Source of the DNA: Succinatimonas sp. UBA6849 | GTDB taxonomy: Bacteria; Pseudomonadota; Gammaproteobacteria; Enterobacterales; Succinivibrionaceae | Assembly: GCA_002449335.1 (NCBI GenBank) | Contig: DKDL01000013.1 | Coordinates: 1-24,802, forward strand | Reading direction: 5' to 3' | Length of the DNA: 24,802 bases | Shown here: positions 1 through 7,833 of the stretch, piece after piece | How the letters are laid out: each line of letters opens with the position of its first letter | Numbering within the stretch: the stretch's first letter is position 1 | Made by a program: the position numbers and the translations under genes | The notes under the pieces: model-generated | Seen by the model: the letters and a program-made list of their open reading frames with translations, nothing else | Told to the model about the DNA's origin: nothing | Database searches by the model: none

Positions 1-1078
1 GAAACACCTCCCTACTCGATATTTTGCCTTCTTTTACCTTTTCGATAATATCTTTAAGCTCTTTAATGAATTTCTGAGTATCTAAGAAGTAGTTTGGATA
101 TTCGCTCTTAATATTGACAAATTTGTCTGATCTAATCATAAGAACAGATACATTTTTTAGGTTTTGAGTTTCTTGCTCTCTAAATCTATAGAAATCCTCA
201 GCAAGACTGTCTGTACTAACTTTAAAAGACATGATTTTGATATTACTTTTGCCATCATCTTTTACAGTAAGCTCTAAAACATAGTAGTAATCATCAGGAT
301 TTACTTTTTTCTCTTTAATGCTTACAACTACTCCTTGCAACTTTCTTGTGATATTAAGTTCGTTATCAATATCCTCAATTTCTTTTGCAATTTCAAGAGG
401 TGATACTTTTGCTAGTGCATCAGGTATTTTTGTCTTTTCTTTTAAAGCAAAAAGAGCACTTACTAGAAGTAAGAACCGCTTTGTTTTGAACTCTCCTTTA
501 CCAGTCTTATATGACTCTTTATCAATCATACCTAACGTTTCTACTGTTGTTCCCCAATAGTGCTGTAGCTGAGTTCTTATTTGAATTTCGATATTGTATT
601 GAGTAAGTTCAGGATGTTTTTTATTTTTGTACTTGAAGATCATGTGAACACTTCTGTAACCATCAGCCTTTGGTCCATCCCTGTTTATGTAGTCCTTTTC
701 GTTTGACAAAGACAAGGTAGAAGTTTTTCGAAGTAATCTGTCATGAACTATTTTAATATCATCTATTGTAGGTTCAACTATTCTAAGTCCACCGATATCC
801 TGCATTCTTGAAAGCTCTAGCTCATCAAATCGATTTAATTTTTCAATGATGGAATGCATTCTCTTTAAGCGTTGAGCTAAAAGATAATTAACGCCAATGG
901 TCTGTAGTCTGCGTTTTATAATTGCTCGAACTTTATTTAAAGGATCTAAATGTAAGGATCTCCAATCTGAAACAGCCTTTAAAGCCTGAATATACTCAAA
1001 GCTTTCAGTGTCACCTTTACGGATGACATCTCCGCATTTGTTGATGTAGCTTTTACTTGTCTGCTTTAAGTGGTCCAT
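1..1078 (-). CDS. RelA/SpoT-domain nucleotidyltransferase, 3' end outside window
   Basis: An uninterrupted frame runs from ATG at 1078 down to the window edge (359 residues, no stop seen), so the C-terminus is missing. Residues about 65-180 form a RelA/SpoT synthetase domain: a basic stretch before RMQDIGGLRIV (91-101, D94), DGYRSVH (139-145) and IEIQIRTQLQHYWG (163-176, E164). The metal- and ATP-handling positions of (p)ppGpp synthetases are therefore kept. There is no HD hydrolase domain in front, so it is not a full RelA or SpoT. The roughly 180 residues after the domain are charged and unrecognised. Stand-alone proteins of this family include small alarmone synthetases and toxic or phage-defence enzymes such as toxSAS and CapRel that modify nucleotides or tRNA; the sequence does not decide which. 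The upstream ribosome site is weak (AGAAG). Three 16-bp repeats lie 50-100 bases upstream. Confidence 0.85.
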   Translation of the reverse strand, partial: MDHLKQTSKSYINKCGDVIRKGDTESFEYIQALKAVSDWRSLHLDPLNKVRAIIKRRLQTIGVNYLLAQRLKRMHSIIEKLNRFDELELSRMQDIGGLRIVEPTIDDIKIVHDRLLRKTSTLSLSNEKDYINRDGPKADGYRSVHMIFKYKNKKHPELTQYNIEIQIRTQLQHYWGTTVETLGMIDKESYKTGKGEFKTKRFLLLVSALFALKEKTKIPDALAKVSPLEIAKEIEDIDNELNITRKLQGVVVSIKEKKVNPDDYYYVLELTVKDDGKSNIKIMSFKVSTDSLAEDFYRFREQETQNLKNVSVLMIRSDKFVNIKSEYPNYFLDTQKFIKELKDIIEKVKEGKISSREVF

Positions 1079-1128
1079 ATTGAAGTTTCTTCTTGAGAGT
1101 AAAAAGTAAGAATTAAAGCAACTATCTA

Positions 1129-1176
1129 TGTTTAGTTATCACTCTGTTTAGATATCGCACTGTTTAGTTAACAATA
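1129..1176 (-). repeat. Three tandem 16-bp direct repeats upstream of RelA-like gene
   Basis: Copies start at 1129, 1145 and 1161, each beginning TGTTTAG followed by T or A and TATC or TAAC. The first seven bases are identical in all three. A period of 16 bp is not a whole helical turn. They end about 50 bases upstream of the minus-strand start codon, where an operator or promoter would lie. Reading them as regulator-binding iterons is inference. Confidence 0.6.
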
Positions 1177-1325
1177 CATTATAAAAAAATTGCGCATAGC
1201 TTCATAAACAATTTGAAACAGAATCAACTTATAAGCAACAGCATAAATATCAAGATCTATCCTCTGTAAACCTAATTTTATTACAGGTGTTCAAAAATTG
1301 TGATTTAAAAAAATCTCTACTATTC

Positions 1326-1373
1326 GTCACAAAATAGGCATATTATGTGCGCACTTATTTTTAATTTTGTGAC
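1326..1373 (+). promoter_or_regulatory. Inverted repeat over promoter/leader of AEC gene
   Basis: GTCACAAAAT (1326-1335) and ATTTTGTGAC (1364-1373) are perfect 10-bp inverted arms around 28 bases. Near the centre is an 8-bp palindrome, GTGCGCAC (1347-1354), and a -10-like TATTAT (1341-1346). The right arm ends just before the GGAG ribosome site at 1376. The placement fits an operator or a leader stem-loop for the transporter gene. I cannot name the binding protein. Confidence 0.45.
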
Positions 1374-1384
1374 ATGGAGCAAAA

Positions 1385-2299
1385 ATGAGCTTTTTAGACA
1401 CACTGACCCAGATGGGGGCTCTGTTTCTGCTTGTTATCATTGGTTTTTGCTGTAACAAGCTAAGATACATGGATGTCGACTTTAATCGTAAGTTTTCATC
1501 TCTGATTTTAAATATTACTGCACCTTTCTTAATTTTATCTTCAGTAATGGGTGAGGTATTACCAAAGCCAGAGGATATTCCTCCTGTATTAACCGCAGGT
1601 CTTTTGTCTTACGCTTTCTTATTTATCATTGCTTTTACTGTATCAAAGTTAATCTGTAAAAATCCCGATCAGTTAGGTTCATACAGGTTCATGCTGATCT
1701 TCGGAAACATCAACTACATCGGTTTCCCTGTATTAGATGCTTTGTTTGGTTCAACTGCAATTTTCTATGCAGCGGTTGTAACTATTCCATTTAACATCTT
1801 AATCTTTATGTTTGGCGTGCCTATTATTACTTCAGGTAAAGGTAAGTTTGAGTTTAAATGGAGAACTCTGTTCTCACCATGCCTGTGTGCAACCTACATT
1901 ACAATTGTGATTGTATGCTTGCAGGCTAAGATGCCAAAAGAAGTATCAGAGGCATGCTCTTTAGTAGGAAGTATGACTGTACCAGGTTCATTACTTATTA
2001 TTGGTTCTACTTTAGCTGGTATTCCTGTTCTAAGAATGTTAGGCAATGTAAGAATGTATATCCTTACTGCAATCAAGCTCTTAGCAATTCCTGTGGTTTT
2101 ATATGGTCTATTCAGATTAAGCCCATTAGATTACAAATACACTCAGGTATTAGTAGTTTTATTTGGTATGCCTGTAGCATCAATCGGTACTATGCTGTGC
2201 TTAAAGAATAATATCGACGGTAGCACCATGTCTGAAGGTACTTTCTTAACCACTCTTTTATCAGTACTTTCAATTCCACTTCTGGCTCTTATCTTATAA
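1385..2299 (+). CDS. AEC (auxin efflux carrier) family transporter
   Basis: This 304-residue, almost wholly hydrophobic inner-membrane protein has the layout of the AEC family (about ten membrane segments in two halves). Typical features are the N-terminal segment followed by NCKLRY-like and LILNITAPFLILSS (residues about 40-55), and a GNINYIGFPVLDALFG motif near 110-125. Family members carry malate, malonate or other organic anions, or export small molecules. The substrate cannot be read from sequence. The start is supported by GGAG eight bases upstream. It diverges from the RelA-like gene and converges on the minus-strand ABC/creatininase operon, so co-function with that operon is possible but not shown. 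Confidence 0.85.
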   Translation: MSFLDTLTQMGALFLLVIIGFCCNKLRYMDVDFNRKFSSLILNITAPFLILSSVMGEVLPKPEDIPPVLTAGLLSYAFLFIIAFTVSKLICKNPDQLGSYRFMLIFGNINYIGFPVLDALFGSTAIFYAAVVTIPFNILIFMFGVPIITSGKGKFEFKWRTLFSPCLCATYITIVIVCLQAKMPKEVSEACSLVGSMTVPGSLLIIGSTLAGIPVLRMLGNVRMYILTAIKLLAIPVVLYGLFRLSPLDYKYTQVLVVLFGMPVASIGTMLCLKNNIDGSTMSEGTFLTTLLSVLSIPLLALIL

Positions 2300-2304
2300 A
2301 AGAG

Positions 2305-2342
2305 CTTAAAAAAAGGCAGTCACACCTGAATGCGACTGCCTT
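2305..2342 (-). terminator. Rho-independent terminator of the ABC transporter/creatininase operon
   Basis: A perfect 9-bp stem (AAGGCAGTC at 2313-2321 with GACTGCCTT at 2334-2342) has a 12-base loop. On the minus strand it is followed by a run of seven T. It lies 49 bases past the stop of the last minus-strand gene. On the plus strand the T tail is poor, so it may end the transporter transcript only weakly. Confidence 0.85.
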
Positions 2343-2390
2343 AAACCTAGATTTTCTATTAAATCAAAAAAACTTAGTCAATCTTAATCA

Positions 2391-2987
2391 TTAGAAGTGC
2401 AATTTTCTTTTAGCAGCTTCAATGATGCAATCTGCTATCTCATCTTGAGACATAGTAGATGAATCAATTAGCATATCTCTGTACTTAATGGTATCTAACT
2501 TCTCATCGGTAAAGAACTTATGATAGGAGTCTCTTGCTCTGTCAATTTCCTTTACATAATCAGTTACCTCATACTCTGGAATTCTAAGTTCATTTACAGA
2601 GTTTTTAATACGTTCTTCTAAGGGAGCGTAGATCATGACAGAGAATCTGCGCTTATAGTCTTTTAAGATGTAGTCTGCGCATCTGCCTACAATCAGGCAG
2701 TTGCTTTTGGCTACACACTCGCGAATTAAGCTCTCTTGTACTTTAAATAAACGGCGATGTGATGATCCTGTGCCTAAACCTAAGGGAAACAGGGCATTGG
2801 CAAATGGAAGCTTGATACTCTCATCTAATGGAGATACGGTTCTCATATCCTCATTCATGATAGAAGCTGCCTTTTCAATCAGATCTCTGTCGTAATACTC
2901 AATATTGAGTTTATGAGCGATCTTTTGGGCAATAGGTCTACCTAAACTTCCAAACTGTCTTGAAACAGTGATTACAAAGTTATCCAT
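2391..2987 (-). CDS. Cytidylate-kinase-like family protein
   Basis: This is a 198-residue protein of the cytidylate-kinase-like family (PF13189 type). It opens with VITVSRQFGSLGRPIAQKIA (residues 5-24), the family's substitute for a P-loop, then YYDRDLIEKAA (31-41). The central NCLIVGRCADYIL (95-107) is the usual strand before the lid. True Cmk has a GxxGxGK loop, which is absent here, so nucleotide phosphorylation is uncertain. The start is fixed by AGGAGG eight bases upstream, overlapping the creatininase stop codon. It is the last gene of the minus operon. Its role there is unknown: it may phosphorylate a nucleoside product or merely be co-transcribed. Confidence 0.8.
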   Translation of the reverse strand: MDNFVITVSRQFGSLGRPIAQKIAHKLNIEYYDRDLIEKAASIMNEDMRTVSPLDESIKLPFANALFPLGLGTGSSHRRLFKVQESLIRECVAKSNCLIVGRCADYILKDYKRRFSVMIYAPLEERIKNSVNELRIPEYEVTDYVKEIDRARDSYHKFFTDEKLDTIKYRDMLIDSSTMSQDEIADCIIEAAKRKLHF

Positions 2988-2995
2988 GATGCCTC

Positions 2996-3742
2996 CTAGA
3001 CATTAAACTCATCTTTAAAGATCTTAATAAAACCTTCTATAGCTTTATCTACAATGAGCTTGCCTTTTTCTGCTGATGAGCCCTTTGAAGGAGCTAGAGC
3101 ACCACACTCTGGTACCATCTCTTTACGAGCAGGATATACAGAGTAAGGTAGAGCTTTAGCTTTAACATCCTCAGGTATTAGGTTCTTTCTTACAAGTTCA
3201 GGCTTTAAAAAGAGCATTAAAGAAGTTTCTGTAATAGCTGCATGCTCAAAAGCCCATCCAGGGAATGGTACATCTGAGAAGACTTTATTTACAGTTTCGT
3301 TATCTAAAACGTCCCACCAGTTGGATTGAACCACTTTTAGTTTTGGAAATGCCTGACAGGCTAAATCCATAGCTTCTTCAATAAAAGCTTGGTTTTCAAA
3401 GTGGGCATTGTTAATAAAGATCTTGTTATAACCGTCACGGGCAAACTCACAGAGAATGTCATATACAAGATCAATTAAAGTCTTACCGTTTAAATCGATG
3501 GTACCTTTAAATAATGGACCACCACCTGATCGAGGTTTTGATTTATATCCATAGGTAAGAGTAGGGGCTACGATAGCACCTGTACGCTCTGCTAAGATCT
3601 CACTGATACCACGAGCAATATAAGAGTCGACACCCAAAGGTAAATGAGGTCCGTGCTGCTCTGTAGAACCAACTGGTAGAACTACTACGTTATCCTGAGC
3701 CTTTTCAAAATCAGCTCGGGTCATATGATGCATGATCTTCAT
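2996..3742 (-). CDS. Creatininase (creatinine amidohydrolase) family protein
   Basis: This 248-residue cytoplasmic metalloenzyme is of the creatininase family (PF02633), which in its type member interconverts creatinine and creatine. The binuclear metal ligands are present: GSTEQHGPHLPLGVDS (25-40) gives E28, H30 and D39, and NNAHFEN (111-117) gives H114 and E116. These match E34, H36, D45, H120 and E122 of Pseudomonas creatininase with one constant offset. WWD (142-144) and PGWAFEH (161-167) supply tryptophans spaced 20 apart, like W154 and W174 of that enzyme, followed by ITETSLML. Many relatives with other roles have NGHGGN instead of this HFEN. It lies eight bases after the CodA-like gene, with a GGAG start signal. 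Creatinine as substrate is a strong inference, not proof. Confidence 0.85.
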   Translation of the reverse strand: MKIMHHMTRADFEKAQDNVVVLPVGSTEQHGPHLPLGVDSYIARGISEILAERTGAIVAPTLTYGYKSKPRSGGGPLFKGTIDLNGKTLIDLVYDILCEFARDGYNKIFINNAHFENQAFIEEAMDLACQAFPKLKVVQSNWWDVLDNETVNKVFSDVPFPGWAFEHAAITETSLMLFLKPELVRKNLIPEDVKAKALPYSVYPARKEMVPECGALAPSKGSSAEKGKLIVDKAIEGFIKIFKDEFNV

Positions 3743-3750
3743 ATACGCTC

Positions 3751-5004
3751 CTAAAAGTTGTAGGTTGTAAGAATTTTTTCAGGCTGTTTTTCCATAATTA
3801 CTTTGCCATTTCTTACACTCAATATGGTTGATGCTGTGTTTCTTACAGCATCAAATACGTTCTTCTCATCTAAGACTACAAAGTTAGCACTGTTGCCTTC
3901 TTTAATACCGTAATCTTTAATGCACATGGTTTTTGCACCGTTTTCTGTTACAAACTTTAATGAGTTTTTAATCTCATCGACACTCATCATATGGGACAAA
4001 TGCAGACCAAAGTCTAGCTGATGCATTAAGTTACCGTTGCCAAGTGGATACCATGGATCTGAAATTGAGTCTTGAGCAAAAGATACATTAAGACCATTTT
4101 CTGTTAACTCATCAACTCGTGAGATACCGCGACGCTTTGGATAAGAATCATAACGCCCCTGTAAATAACAGTTCTCGGTTGGGCAGACAATGAAGTTTAA
4201 CTGAGCCTTCTTAAACTTACTCATCATCTTGAAGGCATAAGCATTGTTATATGAGCCCATAGCACAGGTGTGAGAGGCTGCAGTACGGCCCTGCATTGAG
4301 TTAAAGTAAGTATAGGCAGCTATAGACTCTACAAAGCGAGATTGATCGTCATCGGTCTCATCACAGTGGAAGTCTAATAACTTGTCATATTTCATAGCAA
4401 GTTCAAAGCCCTTTTCAACAGAGCGTACACCATCTTCACGGGTAAACTCAAAGTGAGGAATACCACCTACAACATCTGCGCCCATCTTCAAAGCTTCTTC
4501 AACTAACTCAGCACCACCTTTGTAAGCAAAATAGCCTTCCTGAGGAAATGCTACTATCTGTAAGTCGATGTAGTCTTTTAATTCTTCTTTTAACTCTAAG
4601 AGGGCTTTTAGAGCTGTAAGTTTAGGATCGGTGACATCTACATGAGAACGGACATACTGCACACCATGGCTAATCTGCATCTTTACACCTTTTAAAGCTC
4701 TCTCTTTGATGATGTCAGCTGTAAGCGATGCTTTTGAATCAGACCAGTTATCAATAGCCTCAAATAAAGTACCAGAGGTAGTCTCGTGTGTTGGTAATGT
4801 GGCTGTATAGATATAATCTAAATGAATATGAGCATCTGCAAAAGGTGGTATCACAAGATTACCTTTTAAATCTACAGTGTTACCATTTTTCTCATAATCT
4901 GATAAATCACCGCCAATCTTTGCAAATTTACCGTCTACTACAGCAATGTCTGTGGTGGTGTCACATCCCTGTAATTGTGCGTTTTTATAAACTGTAACTG
5001 TCAT
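3751..5004 (-). CDS. codA: CodA-like amidohydrolase: cytosine or creatinine deaminase
   Basis: The 417-residue protein aligns along its full length with E. coli cytosine deaminase. The iron/zinc ligands are HIH (H59, H61), H213 in FHCDETDD and D312. Q155 (AFPQEG), E216 and H245 (SHTCAMGSY) are also kept. The pair D313-D314 of E. coli, in FGHDDVFDPW, reads FAQDSISDPW here, so D314 is Ser (S313) and the preceding His is Gln. D314 lies in the substrate pocket, and changing it is known to alter specificity. CodA-type enzymes also include creatinine deaminases, which form N-methylhydantoin and ammonia. Being next to a creatininase and an ABC importer favours creatinine or a similar cyclic amidine over cytosine. 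The start has AAGGA ten bases upstream, inside the preceding permease stop. Confidence 0.85.
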   Translation of the reverse strand: MTVTVYKNAQLQGCDTTTDIAVVDGKFAKIGGDLSDYEKNGNTVDLKGNLVIPPFADAHIHLDYIYTATLPTHETTSGTLFEAIDNWSDSKASLTADIIKERALKGVKMQISHGVQYVRSHVDVTDPKLTALKALLELKEELKDYIDLQIVAFPQEGYFAYKGGAELVEEALKMGADVVGGIPHFEFTREDGVRSVEKGFELAMKYDKLLDFHCDETDDDQSRFVESIAAYTYFNSMQGRTAASHTCAMGSYNNAYAFKMMSKFKKAQLNFIVCPTENCYLQGRYDSYPKRRGISRVDELTENGLNVSFAQDSISDPWYPLGNGNLMHQLDFGLHLSHMMSVDEIKNSLKFVTENGAKTMCIKDYGIKEGNSANFVVLDEKNVFDAVRNTASTILSVRNGKVIMEKQPEKILTTYNF

Positions 5005-5009
5005 TTTGT

Positions 5010-5771
5010 TTAATCCTTAGATCTTGATTCTATGAACTCTTTAATTACATACATGCCAAGTGTCAGAATGATTAAGAAGGTTGCAGCAACTGCGATGGTA
5101 GGATCGATAGTTGCTCTTAGGTTCTCCCACATCATCATAGGCAGAGTCTTGGTATTAGCACCTGATACGAAAATGGTTACTACAACCTCATCTAATGAGG
5201 TTACAAATGAGAGCAGAGCACCTGTAACTACTGAGTTTTTAACTCCAGGCAGTGTAACCTTAAAGAAGGCACCTACAGGTGTAGAACCCATAGACATGGC
5301 AGCTAACTCTAAGTTTGCATCAAATCTTGCAAAGGCAGCTGACATGGTTAAGAACACCATTGGGATAGCAAGCAATGAGTGAGCCATGATAAGACCTTGT
5401 ATGGTGTTGTTAAGACCAACTTTAGCAAAGCTTGCATACAAAGCTACACCGGTGATAACTACAGGTACAATCATTGGAGTTAACATTAAGTTTAAAAAGA
5501 GGTTCTTGCCTTTGAACTTCAATTTGTTAACAGCCAAAGCTGCAAGGGTACCGATTATAGTTGCAAAAATAGCTACACAGATTGCAATGAACAGACTTCT
5601 TTCTAATGAGGTTATCCACTGCTCGTTCATAAAGAACTTGTCATACCATTTTAAAGAGAAGCTCTTAATAGGGTAGATGAAGTAGTTTAATGAGGTAAAT
5701 GACTGAGGAATAATTACCAGAGCAGGAGCGATAATTATCACCAGCAATAAGAACACGAAAAAGTACAGCAT
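5010..5771 (-). CDS. Pot-type ABC transporter permease (PotC-like)
   Basis: A 253-residue inner-membrane permease of the spermidine/putrescine type, with about six membrane segments. The coupling loop toward the ATPase is ELAAMSMGSTPVGAFFKVTLP (about residues 156-176), the EAA motif of binding-protein-dependent permeases. The start has AGGAG seven bases upstream. It follows the PotB-like permease by 13 bases and is followed by the CodA-like gene after five. It pairs with the other permease to form the membrane channel. Homology to PotC gives mechanism rather than substrate: polyamine is the default annotation, but the two hydrolases downstream suggest another nitrogenous solute. Confidence 0.88.
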   Translation of the reverse strand: MLYFFVFLLLVIIIAPALVIIPQSFTSLNYFIYPIKSFSLKWYDKFFMNEQWITSLERSLFIAICVAIFATIIGTLAALAVNKLKFKGKNLFLNLMLTPMIVPVVITGVALYASFAKVGLNNTIQGLIMAHSLLAIPMVFLTMSAAFARFDANLELAAMSMGSTPVGAFFKVTLPGVKNSVVTGALLSFVTSLDEVVVTIFVSGANTKTLPMMMWENLRATIDPTIAVAATFLIILTLGMYVIKEFIESRSKD

Positions 5772-5784
5772 GATTTACTCCTGA

Positions 5785-6642
5785 CTAGATATCCTTAATA
5801 AAGATGTTTCCGGTGAATTTAAAGGCAACTGCAATGATTAAGTAAACCAGTACCAAAAGTTCTACAGACAGAGCAGAAGCAAGTCCCCAGTTGAAGTTAT
5901 TCATACTGATTTCAATCAAGTTTGATAACATCATGTTGTCAGGACCTCCTAATAAGGCAGGAGCAATATAGAAGCCCAGGGATAACACGAAAACCATGAT
6001 TGATCCTGATAACATACCAGCTTTTGACAGTGGTAAGAACACATGGATAAAGCCATAGAATTTGGTGCCACCCATGATGTTTGAAGCTAACAGTAAGTTA
6101 GGATCAATCTGCTTCATGGAGTTTTGCAAGCTCAAGAACATGAATGGGATCAGGATGTGTACAAGAGAAATGGTAACTGCAAGATCTGTATACAAAAGCT
6201 TAGCTGGTTCTTTTACAAAACCAATGAACATCAAGGCCTGATTTACAATACCGTTGTTTTGTAAAATAATCTGCCAGGCAAAAATTCTAACCAACATACT
6301 TACCCAGTAAGGAATAAGTACACCTGCTGTAATTAAAGTTCTTACCTTACGGCTTTTAGCACTTACACTCAGATATGCCATTGGATAAGCTAATACGAGG
6401 CAAACTAAGGTTACGATAAGAGCAATCTTTACGGTGCTTACTAGAACTGAGATATACAGAGGATCGGTAAAAGCTTTTAAATAGAAATCAAAGGTAAAAC
6501 CGTCTTTGCCTCTAAAGCTCTTTAAAATGATATCCACCAAAGGATATCCCATGGTCAGTACTACATACAAAAGAGGAATGGCAAGTAACAGCCACTTGGC
6601 ACTTTCATATGAACTGAACTTAAATTGAGTTTTGGCAGTCAT
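5785..6642 (-). CDS. Pot-type ABC transporter permease (PotB-like)
   Basis: A 285-residue inner-membrane permease with about six hydrophobic segments. The first follows a short cytoplasmic N-terminus at residues about 16-38. The EAA-type loop NLLLASNIMGGTKFYGFIHVFLP is near residues 188-210. YWVSMLVRIFAW (113-124) is characteristic of PotB/PotH permeases. AAGGA seven bases upstream supports the start. A strong GC-rich stem-loop separates it from the binding-protein gene upstream, so its expression may be lower than that of the binding protein. It should form a heterodimer with the next gene product. Confidence 0.88.
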   Translation of the reverse strand: MTAKTQFKFSSYESAKWLLLAIPLLYVVLTMGYPLVDIILKSFRGKDGFTFDFYLKAFTDPLYISVLVSTVKIALIVTLVCLVLAYPMAYLSVSAKSRKVRTLITAGVLIPYWVSMLVRIFAWQIILQNNGIVNQALMFIGFVKEPAKLLYTDLAVTISLVHILIPFMFLSLQNSMKQIDPNLLLASNIMGGTKFYGFIHVFLPLSKAGMLSGSIMVFVLSLGFYIAPALLGGPDNMMLSNLIEISMNNFNWGLASALSVELLVLVYLIIAVAFKFTGNIFIKDI

Positions 6643-6657
6643 ATAAAAATCCTTATA

Positions 6658-6680
6658 AAGAGGGGGAGATCCCCCCTCTT
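6658..6680 (-). promoter_or_regulatory. Intercistronic GC-rich stem-loop between binding protein and permease
   Basis: AAGAGGGGG (6658-6666) and CCCCCTCTT (6672-6680) form a perfect 9-bp stem with a 5-base loop. It is the most GC-rich spot in an AT-rich region, and no long T run follows on the minus strand. Such structures between a binding-protein gene and its permeases often protect the upstream message or partly stop transcription. That role is inference. Confidence 0.6.
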
Positions 6681-6752
6681 AAATGCATGTTTAGATTAAG
6701 GTTATGTTGAGATTTTGGTTATATTGCTATTTGGTTTTATTCAGAATGTTAA

Positions 6753-7823
6753 TTACTTCTTTAATAACCAGGCGTTGAAACGTTCAACAACTTCAGTTAA
6801 GTGATCTGCCCAATAATCGTTATCGATATAGAACTCATGAGCTACCTGCTCAGGTGTCTGACCGATACGTTCAATCTGTTCAGCACTTAAAAGCTTTACA
6901 GCTTCAGGATTGGTTGAGCCGTAAGGGATCTGTGAGGAGAATGCTGCCTGTTGCTCTGCTGATGAGATAAAGTTAATAAACTTCATAGCGTTTTCTTTGT
7001 TAGGAGCTCCCTTTGGAACTACCCAGCCAGCTGCAATACGCATACCTTCGTTATAGGTAAGACCTAGTGGTGAACCTTCGTCTTTAGCGTTCATGATACG
7101 ACCAGACCAGGCAAGCGCAATATCTGCTTCACCAGTTGAGAGCATCTGAGCAGGCTGTGCGCCTTTAGTCCACCAGACAATTGAGTCTTTGATGGTATCA
7201 AGTTTTGCAAATGCTCTATCAAGATCTAATGGATAGAGTTTATCCATTGGTACACCGTCAGCTAATAAAGCTGATTCTAAAACTGTTACAGGGTACTGCC
7301 AGACTGCTCTTTTACCTGGGAATTTCTGTAAATCATAAAAGTCTGCCCATGATTTAGGAGCAGTGTCTGCTGTATATTTATCAGAGTTATAAGAGATAAC
7401 TGAGTCATAAACTTCAGCACCTACTACGTGCTCTAGCTCTACAGCCTTATCTAGCTTCTCGGTTACTGTCTTGTAATCAATGGGCTCTAAATAGCCTTTC
7501 TTACCAGCATAAACACCCCAGTAAGCATCACAGTTCATCACGTCCCACTCGGTGGTGCCGTTCTCAACCATGGCAATTAACTTGGCATAATCTGATGGAG
7601 TAACAACAGTAACTTTAATACCTGTCTTTTCTTCAAATGGTTTAATGTTCTTTTCAATACGAGCATCAGTATTAGTTCCACCCCAGTCAACAAAGACTAA
7701 AGAGCCAGCATCTTTTGCCTGAGTATCTGCTGATTTATTATTGTCTTTGTCATCACCGCAACCAGTGGCTATAGCTGCAACTAAAGATGAAACGAGTAAA
7801 GTTTTAACAAATTTGCTTTTCAT
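6753..7823 (-). CDS. Pot-type ABC substrate-binding lipoprotein (PotD-like)
   Basis: This is the extracytoplasmic solute-binding protein of the importer, 356 residues from ATG at 7823. The frame stays open upstream to 7880, but that part overlaps the ATPase gene. The ATG at 7823 has AGGAG seven bases before it and gives a textbook signal: MKSKFVKT, a hydrophobic stretch, then ATGC with C22 as the lipid-modified residue. The mature part follows the PotD/PotF pattern (VDWGGTNTDARIEKNIKPF, then WDVMNCDAYWGVYAGKKG, AWSGRI and WVVPKGAPN). Ligand contacts were not assigned. The first-position promoter and the stem-loop behind it fit a need for excess binding protein. Confidence 0.88.
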   Translation of the reverse strand: MKSKFVKTLLVSSLVAAIATGCGDDKDNNKSADTQAKDAGSLVFVDWGGTNTDARIEKNIKPFEEKTGIKVTVVTPSDYAKLIAMVENGTTEWDVMNCDAYWGVYAGKKGYLEPIDYKTVTEKLDKAVELEHVVGAEVYDSVISYNSDKYTADTAPKSWADFYDLQKFPGKRAVWQYPVTVLESALLADGVPMDKLYPLDLDRAFAKLDTIKDSIVWWTKGAQPAQMLSTGEADIALAWSGRIMNAKDEGSPLGLTYNEGMRIAAGWVVPKGAPNKENAMKFINFISSAEQQAAFSSQIPYGSTNPEAVKLLSAEQIERIGQTPEQVAHEFYIDNDYWADHLTEVVERFNAWLLKK

Positions 7824-7833
7824 AATGAAACTC

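Larger units (their letters stand above)
1079..1384. other. Divergent intergenic region between RelA-like gene and AEC transporter
   Basis: This AT-rich 306-base spacer serves two divergent genes. It holds three 16-bp direct repeats on the side of the minus-strand gene and a 10-bp inverted repeat on the side of the plus-strand gene, both listed separately. TTGTGA-like half-sites occur at 1298-1303, 1327-1332 (as the reverse complement) and 1367-1372. I see no gene or clear terminator in it. Confidence 0.6.

Noticed and set aside
318..560. Open frame of 80 codons on the plus strand
   Set aside because: It lies antisense within the RelA/SpoT-domain gene, whose minus-strand frame has conserved motifs throughout. 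No family resemblance.
1129..1176. Short CRISPR-like array
   Set aside because: Three 16-bp units are directly abutting with no spacers, and there are no cas genes.
1298..1332. CRP site made of TTGTGA and TCACAA half-sites
   Set aside because: The half-sites are 23 bases apart instead of 6, so they do not form a normal CRP operator.
5032..5676. Two adjacent plus-strand open frames of about 100 codons
   Set aside because: They are antisense to the PotC-like permease, with no ribosome sites or recognisable domains.
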